From CAYUNT01 sp964446285 (GTDB lineage Bacteria; Sumerlaeota; Sumerlaeia; SLMS01; CAYUNT01): a DNA stretch of 13,937 bases. Location of the stretch: assembly GCA_964446285.1 (NCBI GenBank), contig CAYUNT010000124.1:1-13937 (forward strand), in the 5' to 3' direction. The notes below the pieces were generated by a model. It was not told the origin of the DNA. It made no database searches and saw only the letters and a program-made list of their open reading frames with translations. The position numbers and the translations under genes were made by a program. How positions within the stretch are numbered: position 1 is the first letter of the stretch; every line of letters begins with the position of its first letter. Of this stretch, positions 8,031 to 13,217 are shown piece after piece.

Positions 8031-8636
8031 ATGAATATTGTCCCATCCGCCGTGGAAGCCCTCGTAGCCGAGCTGGGCAAACTGCCCGGGATCGGACGCC
8101 GCGCCGCCGAACGCCTGGCGTTTCATTTGCTTCGCGCCGATGCGGAAAAATCCTTTGCGCTGGCCGATGCCATCCGCCGCGTGAAGGATGAAATCGGCGA
8201 ATGCCCCGCCTGCCATTTTCTTGCCGAAGGCGGCGAATGCGCGATTTGCTCCGATGGCTCGCGCGATGCCGCCTTTCTGTGCGTGGTCGAGCAGCCTCTC
8301 GACGCCATCGCCTTCGAAAAGGCAGGCGGCTACAGGGGATTCTACCATGTCCTTGGCGGGCGGCTTTCGCCCATGAAAGGCATCGCGCCGGATGATTTGA
8401 ACATCGCCGACTTGATCGAGCGTGCGGCGGCGGGCGGATTTCAGGAGATCATTCTTGCAACCAATCCGAGCGTAGAGGGCGATGCGACGGCAATCTACAT
8501 TCAGCACCGCCTGGCCGAACGCACGCGCGCTCGCCTGACGCGGCTGGGGCGCGGCGTGCCGATGGGCGGCGCGCTGGAATACGCCGACCCCACCACGCTT
8601 CGCGCCGCCCTGGAAAGCCGCCAATCGCTCCTGTAA
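8031..8636 (+). CDS. recR: Recombination mediator protein RecR
   Basis: Works with RecF/RecO to load RecA on gapped single-stranded DNA. The 201-residue length is standard. In order it has a helix-hairpin-helix (KLPGIGRRAAERLAFHLL, 17-34), a four-cysteine zinc motif (Cys58, Cys61, Cys70, Cys73), and a Toprim domain starting CVVEQPLDAIAFEKAGGYRG (84-103) with YHVLGGRLSPMKGIAP after it (105-120). The C-terminal half ATNPSVEGDATAIYI and GRGVPMGGALEYADPTTL also matches. No strong ribosome-binding site precedes the ATG. The next gene is convergent, 64 bases away, across a T-rich stretch without a clear hairpin. Confidence 0.96.
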   Translation: MNIVPSAVEALVAELGKLPGIGRRAAERLAFHLLRADAEKSFALADAIRRVKDEIGECPACHFLAEGGECAICSDGSRDAAFLCVVEQPLDAIAFEKAGGYRGFYHVLGGRLSPMKGIAPDDLNIADLIERAAAGGFQEIILATNPSVEGDATAIYIQHRLAERTRARLTRLGRGVPMGGALEYADPTTLRAALESRQSLL

Positions 8637-8700
8637 GCGCCCACTTATCTCCGGCCTTTTCTTCCTTTTTCTCGTTCTTATGCAATTTTCGCGGCTAAAT

Positions 8701-9603
8701 TTATATCATGCCAGGGAATTGCGCGCGAAGGTATTCGAGGCTGATACGAGTGCTTTCGGATGGCGTGAGCATCGTGGAGTCCAATTCGAGCGTCACCCAG
8801 CCGGAATACCCCACGTCCCCCAAGGTTCGGAAAATCACCTGGAAATCAAGAATTCCGCGTCCCAGTTCGCAAAAAATAGGCGCCGGTTCGCTGCTCGCTT
8901 TTGATTTCGCTTCTGACGTTTCATTTGCCTCGACCTTGTGCGCCTCCTTTGCCTCACCGGCTTGTGGCTGGATCGGGATTTCGTGTCCAGCGGGCGGCGA
9001 AAGGTCCTTCAGATGCATATAGATCATCCGGTCGCCATAAGTGAGCGCCACGTCCGCCGGGTTGATGCCTGCTCCTGCCAAATGGGCGCAATCGGGCGCG
9101 AAATACACGCACTCCGGGTCCGTCATGCCCATGATCAGGGCCAAATCAATTTCCGATTCGATGATCGTGCCAAGATGGGGGTGAATCCCAAGCAAAATAC
9201 CCATTTTGCGCGTTTGCGCGCCCAAATCGTTCAGGCGGTCGGCCAGGCGGCGGAAATCGTCGCGATTGAGAATTTCCCCATCACGACACGCGGGGGGGCC
9301 GAACACCAGCCGGTCCGCGCCGCGATCTCGCAGGAACCGCGCCAGTTCGAGATTGTGCTCTATCACCTTGCGCGCCTGCGCCTCTTCGTGGAGCGGGCCG
9401 CCGCCATACAATGCGGCCAGACGCAATCCGCGCGCCGCCAATTCCGCGTCAAACTGCTTTTCCTTTCCCCGATACTCATTCACGACGCTTGAGAATGTTT
9501 CCACGCCGGAGAACGCGCCCAAAGCCGCCGCGTCATCTAGAAACCGGAGCAGTTCGTTTCCCCATGTAATTTGATGGAGAGCAAATTTAACGTCTTTGCG
9601 CAT
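8701..9603 (-). CDS. Sugar phosphate isomerase/epimerase (inosose-dehydratase-like TIM barrel)
   Basis: A 300-residue AP-endonuclease-2/xylose-isomerase-like TIM barrel. ALHQITWGNE (8-17) resembles the start of 2-keto-myo-inositol dehydratase (IolE). Metal-site candidates fall in order: Glu35 (GVET), His141 (GIHPH), Asp171 and His174 (PDCAHLAG), His197 (MHLKD), Glu246 (FCELGRG) and Glu273 (VTLELD). The RMIYMHLKDL and GYSGWVTLELD pieces are typical of IolE-type members. Residues about 203-242 form a Lys/Glu/Ala/Ser-rich insert between the metal-ligand strands HLKD and FCELG. There is no inositol gene nearby, so the substrate is open. It is divergent from nadD (110-base gap) and convergent with recR. 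No strong ribosome-binding site is seen at the ATG. Confidence 0.8.
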   Translation of the reverse strand: MRKDVKFALHQITWGNELLRFLDDAAALGAFSGVETFSSVVNEYRGKEKQFDAELAARGLRLAALYGGGPLHEEAQARKVIEHNLELARFLRDRGADRLVFGPPACRDGEILNRDDFRRLADRLNDLGAQTRKMGILLGIHPHLGTIIESEIDLALIMGMTDPECVYFAPDCAHLAGAGINPADVALTYGDRMIYMHLKDLSPPAGHEIPIQPQAGEAKEAHKVEANETSEAKSKASSEPAPIFCELGRGILDFQVIFRTLGDVGYSGWVTLELDSTMLTPSESTRISLEYLRAQFPGMI

Positions 9604-9612
9604 GTCTCGTGC

Positions 9613-9641
9613 TTGCGGCGGAAAAGAGATTGAACTATAGA
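9613..9641 (+). promoter_or_regulatory. Possible sigma70-type promoter upstream of nadD
   Basis: TTGCGG (9613-9618) and TATAGA (9636-9641) are separated by 17 bases in the divergent gap before nadD. The -35 matches the consensus only in its first half. The placement, about 75 bases before the ATG, is reasonable but the call is weak. Confidence 0.3.
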
Positions 9642-9644
9642 TTG

Positions 9645-9663
9645 GGCCTGGCAGCGCCGGGCC
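9645..9663. repeat. Tight GC-rich hairpin in the nadD leader
   Basis: GGCCTGGC and GCCGGGCC form an eight-pair stem (one G-T pair) with loop AGC. There is no T-run directly after it. If the promoter just upstream is real, this hairpin would lie in the 5' leader of nadD. It could equally be a dispersed REP-like unit. Confidence 0.4.
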
Positions 9664-9713
9664 TTATGAAGTGAAGTATCTTTTCCGGCCAACCTGTCAA
9701 TCGGTAAGCAACA

Positions 9714-10364
9714 ATGAATCTTGGGATTTTTGGCGGGTCGTTCGATCCGCCGCATGTGAGCCACGTTCTGGCATGCCTTTGGGCGCTGGAAACAGGCGCT
9801 CTGGACCGCATTTTTGTAATACCATGCCTGCGCCATGCCTTGGGCAAGCAACCGGCCGCTTCCTTCGAGGATCGCGTCGAGATGTGCCGCCTGGCCGTGG
9901 CGCGCCTGGAACGATGGGTAGAGGTTCTCGACATTGAGGGCCGCCGTAACGAGGTTTCATACACAATCGACACCATCCGCCTGCTGCAAGCGAAACGTCC
10001 GGGACATTGCTGGCGCTTGCTGATCGGCGAGGACATCCTGGAACAAGCGCCGCGCTGGAAGATGTGGGAGGAAGTCGTCCGCCTGGCCCCGCCGCTGGTT
10101 GTGCCGCGCATGGTGGGGGAGCGCCCGGGCAATTCCGGGGCAGAGGCTTCTTCCAATGGCGAATCCAGTTTTGCACAAAGCCGAGCGCCAGAAAATCAGC
10201 CGCCGCCGGACCTGCGCGCGCTGTCTTCGACCTGGCTGCGCGAACGGCTGGCGGAGGGCGAAATCCCCGAGGGTGTGCTGCCCAATTCCGTGGCGGCGTT
10301 TATCCGGCGGCGCGGACTTTATGGATTCCATCCTCTGCCCTCATCTCCCGATACGGTCTCGTGA
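9714..10364 (+). CDS. nadD: Nicotinate-nucleotide adenylyltransferase
   Basis: Joins nicotinic acid mononucleotide and ATP to make deamido-NAD, a step in NAD biosynthesis; cytoplasmic. The nucleotidyltransferase signature GGSFDPPHVSH is at residues 7-17, VSYTIDTIRLL at 81-91, and the C-terminal SSTWLRERLAEG...LP..V...IRRRGLYG at about 171-204. A Ser/Glu/Pro-rich insert fills about 136-165, between the core and the SSTWLR motif, so the protein (216 aa) is slightly long. The start is the first ATG in line with homology; the ribosome-binding site is weak. The next ATG downstream on this strand belongs to the truncated epimerase-like gene, 55 bases after the stop. Confidence 0.9.
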   Translation: MNLGIFGGSFDPPHVSHVLACLWALETGALDRIFVIPCLRHALGKQPAASFEDRVEMCRLAVARLERWVEVLDIEGRRNEVSYTIDTIRLLQAKRPGHCWRLLIGEDILEQAPRWKMWEEVVRLAPPLVVPRMVGERPGNSGAEASSNGESSFAQSRAPENQPPPDLRALSSTWLRERLAEGEIPEGVLPNSVAAFIRRRGLYGFHPLPSSPDTVS

Positions 10365-10419
10365 CGAACTCCGTGAATTGACTTTTGCCCCAATGCCTTT
10401 TCGATAGGAGGCGCTTCTC

Positions 10420-10554
10420 ATGGAAAAAATCCCCTATGGCGGTTGGATAAACTGCATCCGCCTTGCCAATCAGGCGGCCCCATCGAAGACGAAACGCAAC
10501 AATCATGAGATCACATACCAAACGCAGATAGAGCCTTGCAAACCAAGAGGCTAG
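10420..10554 (+). pseudogene. 5' fragment of a sugar-epimerase-like gene, cut at a presumed element junction
   Basis: A perfect AGGAGG (10406-10411) lies eight bases before an ATG. The protein begins MEKIPYGGWINCIRLAN, a start I recognise from a family of mutarotase/aldose-epimerase-like proteins of about 300 residues, where it normally runs on as LxNGxxELxxTTDVGPR. After residue 17 (base 10470) that continuation is absent. The frame passes through Ala/Lys/Asn/Gln-rich sequence and stops at 10552-10554 after 44 codons. I infer that the gene was cut by inserted DNA at about 10470-10480. The family call is from memory of the N-terminal pattern only. The rest of the gene is not in the window. 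Confidence 0.55.
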
Positions 10555-10564
10555 GGCCGCCTGA
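10470..10564. repeat. Perfect 11-base inverted repeat at the presumed junction
   Basis: TCAGGCGGCCC at 10470-10480 and its exact reverse complement GGGCCGCCTGA at 10554-10564 enclose 73 bases. The left copy starts right where the truncated epimerase-like frame loses its family pattern. A smaller pair, CCGCCT/AGGCGG (10458-10463 and 10472-10477), overlaps it. The enclosed region is A-rich and has the heptamer AAACGCA twice (10492 and 10520). It could be the stem of a structured RNA or part of an element end. Confidence 0.5.
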
Positions 10565-10772
10565 CGCCGCCCGCAAGCCCGAGTTTACGAGGCCGGGCGG
10601 CGCGCGCCTGAGCGAGGCCTTGCGAGCGAAGGCGGCGGAACCCGGGGTGAAAAAGAAGAGGCCCCGGAAGGTTCCAAGGCGATCGACCGGTTGAAAACAA
10701 CCCGACCAAGGAACGATTCCGGGGCCTGCCAGAGGAGCGCGCGAAAGCAGGTGTGGCACCTGGCAGCGACAC
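10565..10772. other. Non-coding stretch between the presumed junction and the last element gene
   Basis: No believable gene is seen on either strand. The sequence is GC-rich, with the ten-base palindrome GGCGCGCGCC (10599-10608) and the large inverted repeat described separately at 10659-10727. The heptamer GCCTTGC occurs at 10617 and also outside this stretch at 10460 and 10533. The stretch is the 3' end of the minus-strand block. Confidence 0.45.
10649..10727 (-). terminator. Strong intrinsic terminator of the minus-strand block
   Basis: Read on the minus strand, AGGCCCCGGAA (10727-10717) pairs perfectly with TTCCGGGGCCT (10669-10659). A GTTCC/GGAAC pair extends the stem inward after a small bulge. 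The loop holds its own little hairpin (CAACC/GGTTG). The right arm is followed at once by CTTCTTTTTC (10658-10649). It lies 46 bases after the stop of the 60-aa gene and would end transcription of the whole block. Confidence 0.7.
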
Positions 10773-10955
10773 CTATTTTGCTTTCGAGATGGCGTTCCTC
10801 TGGAAGATGGCGAGAAAACCCTGGGAAATGAGGACCATTCCCCCTACTGGGTCGCCCTGTACGGCGGCGGCAAAACCGGCCGCGATGGAGCCAAGACCCG
10901 CCCAGAAGGTTTTCGTGCGAAGAAGCGGAATGGGAACAAGCGGACACTCAGGCAT
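10773..10955 (-). CDS. 60-aa holin-like small membrane protein
   Basis: A 60-residue protein: LLRTKTFWAGLGSIAAGFAA (11-30), a GDP turn, then VGGMVLISQGFLAIFQRNAI (37-56) and a basic end. Two hydrophobic segments at about 17-33 and 37-51 suggest a short membrane hairpin. The layout 'KTFW-hydrophobic-Gly turn-hydrophobic-AIF.R.AI.K' is one I know from small proteins near the lysis genes of phages, often called holin-like. GGGAGG lies eight bases before the ATG. It is the last gene of the block, 31 bases after the 248-aa gene and just before the terminator. No endolysin is visible, so lysis is only a guess. Confidence 0.5.
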   Translation of the reverse strand: MPECPLVPIPLLRTKTFWAGLGSIAAGFAAAVQGDPVGGMVLISQGFLAIFQRNAISKAK

Positions 10956-10986
10956 GGAAAAACCTCCCAGAGAGATGATGGGCGTC

Positions 10987-11733
10987 CTACGTCATGATGG
11001 AATAGGACCAAGAGTCGAAGAAGAGTGGATCGTTGGTCCGAACGTAGGACGGGTTGAGACAGACGACCTCGAAGCCGAAGCGTTTGATGGAGGCGACGGC
11101 AAACGCGGCGGCGAGTTCGGAAACGCAAGGAATCGAAATCTTGTTTCCCTGCGCTTTGATTTCATTGCCGGTGATGAAGGCAACCTGCGTGTCGTTGGGA
11201 TTCGGATAACGCAGGTCGTTTTCGCGGGCAAGCACGGCCGTCGTGCGAAGCGGATAGGTGATGCGCGTGCGGAAGATGTCGGTGTCGTTGAGGTTTGCGC
11301 CGTTTTCGACGGGAATGAACATGATGCCTTCGTCGTCGTCGAATTCGGCGTCATCGATGATGATGGGAACCGACGGGTAGGCCGTGCCGGGAGCGGTGGA
11401 GGACAAGGTTAGGCCGTTCAACATCCGGTAGGTGTTGACCTCCTGGTAAAGGGTGCGGGCGGTGACCGGATATTCGTAGCCCGCGCGGTTCGTGCGTTTC
11501 GGAAGGAGCGCGGCGGCGGCGTCCCAGGTGTCGATGACAGCCCGAGACAGCGCCTTGAAGCCCTGGGAAACGGTCGTGAGAATGCCCCGGATGACCTGCT
11601 GCGGATTCGAAGAAGGATCGTCCGGTTTGACGTGGCCGCGAACCAGTTGGGATTCCCCGTTCACCGAGAAATCCATGTTATTCATCTTGCCGCGAACCTT
11701 GTCGAGAGGAGTAACGAGATTTGCCTGTGCCAT
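10987..11733 (-). CDS. Virion-protein-like paralog B (248 aa)
   Basis: Unknown function. It is a clear paralog of the 249-aa gene just upstream. Shared segments include the N-terminus (MA..LV.P...RG), IRGI.T.VSQ, the block WDAAA..LP.RT...G..YPVT.R.L (about 69-95), QEVNT, PSVPII and the C-terminus FGFEV.CLN..YVR.N (about 223-238). N-terminal residues 1-75 follow a pattern (RG......F, then P..P.S.PQ..IRG, then a Trp-containing helix) that I recall from uncharacterised proteins in phage-like regions. There it is often written G.v+G..fs...PvNP.T..Q...R......W. Residues 120-248 look beta-rich. No signal peptide. GAGGT precedes the ATG. A coat or capsid role is a guess from size, tandem duplication and neighbours. 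Confidence 0.6.
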   Translation of the reverse strand: MAQANLVTPLDKVRGKMNNMDFSVNGESQLVRGHVKPDDPSSNPQQVIRGILTTVSQGFKALSRAVIDTWDAAAALLPKRTNRAGYEYPVTARTLYQEVNTYRMLNGLTLSSTAPGTAYPSVPIIIDDAEFDDDEGIMFIPVENGANLNDTDIFRTRITYPLRTTAVLARENDLRYPNPNDTQVAFITGNEIKAQGNKISIPCVSELAAAFAVASIKRFGFEVVCLNPSYVRTNDPLFFDSWSYSIMT

Positions 11734-11774
11734 GATAGAACCTCACAAAGGAAGTGGCGGAATGCCACGAGGGT

Positions 11775-12524
11775 TTAGGGGTTGGTCTTGGTGAAGGTCC
11801 AAGACCGATAGAAGGTGGGCGAGTTCCGGCGAACGTAGGCCGAATTCAAGCACATGACCTCGAAGCCGAAGCGAAGGACGGTAGCGGATCCGAAGACACC
11901 GCACTTGGAGGAGTCCGGATGAAGGACAATCGTGCCTTCTTCGGCTTTGATCATGGTGCCTGTGGTGAAGGACTTGGAGGAATCTTCCCAGTCTGGCGAG
12001 CGAAGCCAAGACGGGGAAGCCTGAACGACATTTGTCGGAAGGGGGCAGGTGATGCGCACGCGGTAGATGTCGCCGTCGTTGAGAAGTTCGGAGTTGTCCA
12101 CAGGAATGATGAGCAAGGCGCTGGAGATGTCGAATTGTGCGGGCTGCGTGATGATGGGAACGGACGGGGCAGTAGTGGCGGGGGCGGTTGTCGTGGTGGA
12201 CTGGCCTCGCAAGAGGCGCATCGTGTTGACTTCCTGAAACAGAACGCGGCCCGTCACGGGGTAGGCGATGCCGGTTTCGGAAGTGCGTTCGGGAAGATTC
12301 GCGGCAGCCGCGTCCCACGTTTCGGCGACGGATCGAGTGAGGCCGGAATAGAGCTGCGAGACTGCCGTCATGATGCCGCGAATTTCGAGTTGAGGGGCGC
12401 TTTGCGGGTTTCGCGGCGTGACGAAACGCCGGGCCAGGGGCTGTCTTCCGAGCATGGAAAACACCTGATCGCCCTGACGACCGCGCATAGTGCCGATGGG
12501 GGAAACAAGGGTTACTTTGGCCAT
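11775..12524 (-). CDS. Virion-protein-like paralog A (249 aa)
   Basis: Unknown function, and the first gene after the strong promoter at 12565-12594. The N-terminus SPIGTMRGRQGDQVFSMLGR (8-27), then RNPQSAPQLEIRGIMTAVSQ (38-57) and a Trp-containing helix ending AETWDAAAANLPERT, is closest to the G.vrG..vFs...NP.s..Q...R......W pattern of uncharacterised phage-linked proteins. A Thr/Ala/Pro-rich patch (about 109-123) separates this from a beta-rich C-terminal half ending in FGFEVMCLNSAYVRRN. GGAGG lies about eight bases before the ATG. The 41-base gap to paralog B holds a small hairpin (GTGGC/GCCAC, 11754-11768) that might adjust the relative yield of the two proteins. Confidence 0.6.
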   Translation of the reverse strand: MAKVTLVSPIGTMRGRQGDQVFSMLGRQPLARRFVTPRNPQSAPQLEIRGIMTAVSQLYSGLTRSVAETWDAAAANLPERTSETGIAYPVTGRVLFQEVNTMRLLRGQSTTTTAPATTAPSVPIITQPAQFDISSALLIIPVDNSELLNDGDIYRVRITCPLPTNVVQASPSWLRSPDWEDSSKSFTTGTMIKAEEGTIVLHPDSSKCGVFGSATVLRFGFEVMCLNSAYVRRNSPTFYRSWTFTKTNP

Positions 12525-12564
12525 GATAGGCCCTCCGATATTGACTGTGCCAGGTTACGAGCGA

Positions 12565-12594
12565 ATTATAGGCGATAACCTTGGCAGAAGTCAA
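12565..12594 (-). promoter_or_regulatory. Near-consensus sigma70 promoter for the paralog pair
   Basis: On the minus strand TTGACT (12594-12589) and TATAAT (12570-12565) are 18 bases apart. That is a five-of-six -35, a perfect -10, and near-ideal spacing in GC-rich surroundings. It starts just after the stop of the 87-aa gene and would give a leader of about 35 bases before the 249-aa gene, including its GGAGG. It should drive the 249-, 248- and 60-aa genes more strongly than the upstream part of the block. Confidence 0.75.
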
Positions 12595-12600
12595 GAGGAA

Positions 12601-12864
12601 TTAGAAAGGAGTTTCTATTTCCTCGGCGATCGTGCTTGCGGCACGAAGAAGAAGAAGTCCGCTGCAAGTGTTGGGATTGCCGTATTGTGGGCAACAGCGA
12701 ACATGAAGTATGCCGTCTGCACTTTTGAAGGACGCGAGAATGACGATGGCATCGAGATGATACTTTATCATCATGTCATGGGCTTCTTCCGAAATTTCGG
12801 AGGCGCGTAGTTGGTCGTTTGAAAGATATTCAGGGGTTGGTGTGCTTTCGATAGGGTCTGGCAT
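12601..12864 (-). CDS. 87-aa protein of unknown function
   Basis: I do not recognise the family. The first 30 residues are Pro/Glu-rich and acidic. Residues 33-47 (IKYHLDAIVILASFK) form a hydrophobic strand region. A Cys/His cluster follows, HVRCCPQYGNPNTCSG (54-69: His54, Cys57, Cys58, Cys67), which could bind a metal or form disulphides. The end is a helix LLLLRAASTIAEEIE. There is no signal peptide. AGGAGG (from 12879 down) stands nine bases before the ATG and is made by the end of a 23-base duplication. It lies 35 bases after the 105-aa gene, and the promoter for the paralog pair begins just after its stop. Confidence 0.55.
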   Translation of the reverse strand: MPDPIESTPTPEYLSNDQLRASEISEEAHDMMIKYHLDAIVILASFKSADGILHVRCCPQYGNPNTCSGLLLLRAASTIAEEIETPF

Positions 12865-12879
12865 GAAAGTGGACCTCCT

Positions 12880-12923
12880 AAATTCAGATGAGTCGCCGCC
12901 TAAAATTCAGATGAGTCGCCGCC
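12880..12923. repeat. Tandem direct duplication, unit about 23 bases
   Basis: A 21-base sequence starting aaattcagatgagtcg occurs at 12880-12900 and again at 12903-12923. On the minus strand the first copy encodes the last residues (GGDSSEF) of the 105-aa protein. The second copy lies right after its stop. It merges into the AGGAGG of the 87-aa gene. One A differs between the copies: TTTTAG against TTTAGG, which creates the stop. Confidence 0.85.
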
Positions 12924-13217
12924 GGGAACACGGAAGGCGAAGCGGGGAATGCCGCGTTTATCAACGCGAACGGTGGGGTTCACTTTGATGGCGATCTCTG
13001 CGCCGACCGGATAGCACGCATCAACCGATTGTGGCTCCCAGTGTTCGATTGTCTGGACTGAGTCGGCGCACTGGACGGTGTATTGCACGAGGACTTTGCG
13101 CTTTTCGCCGACTTCGCGCCTGGTTCGTCGGGCAATGACTCCGATGATGTAGCATCCTGGTTCGAGGGCTTGAACTGGACTTGACTGGGGAGAACTGGCC
13201 GATTTTTGAGTCGCCAT
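12900..13217 (-). CDS. 105-aa basic, beta-rich protein; possible OB-fold nucleic-acid-binding protein
   Basis: Unknown family. After a Ser/Gln-rich N-terminus comes an alternating-hydrophobic core. Its segments are GCYIIGVIARRTRREVGEKR (21-40), VLVQYTVQC (42-50), TIEHWEP, VGAEIAIKVNPTVRV and IPRFAFRV. They suggest five short beta strands with basic loops, as in small OB-fold single-strand-binding proteins; this is inference only. AAAGGA sits about seven bases before the ATG at 13217. The first 238 bases overlap the open reading frame of the recombinase in another frame. Here this frame reads like real protein, whereas the recombinase frame reads like Ser/Gln-rich filler. The stop lies inside a tandem duplication. 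Confidence 0.6.
   Translation of the reverse strand: MATQKSASSPQSSPVQALEPGCYIIGVIARRTRREVGEKRKVLVQYTVQCADSVQTIEHWEPQSVDACYPVGAEIAIKVNPTVRVDKRGIPRFAFRVPGGDSSEF

Noticed and set aside
10460..10623. Three copies of GCCTTGC (10460, 10533, 10617) as recombination sites
   Set aside because: Seven-base matches in GC-rich DNA are expected by chance and the flanks do not agree; not enough to call a site.
11754..12578. Long plus-strand frame opposite the 249-aa gene, and another (10753-11412) opposite the 248-aa gene
   Set aside because: Their products are Gly/Arg/Asp-rich without motifs. The minus-strand frames are paralogous to each other at the protein level and have good ribosome-binding sites, which settles the coding strand.
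12880..12923. CRISPR-like array
   Set aside because: Only two adjacent copies with no spacer between them, overlapping gene ends; a simple tandem duplication.
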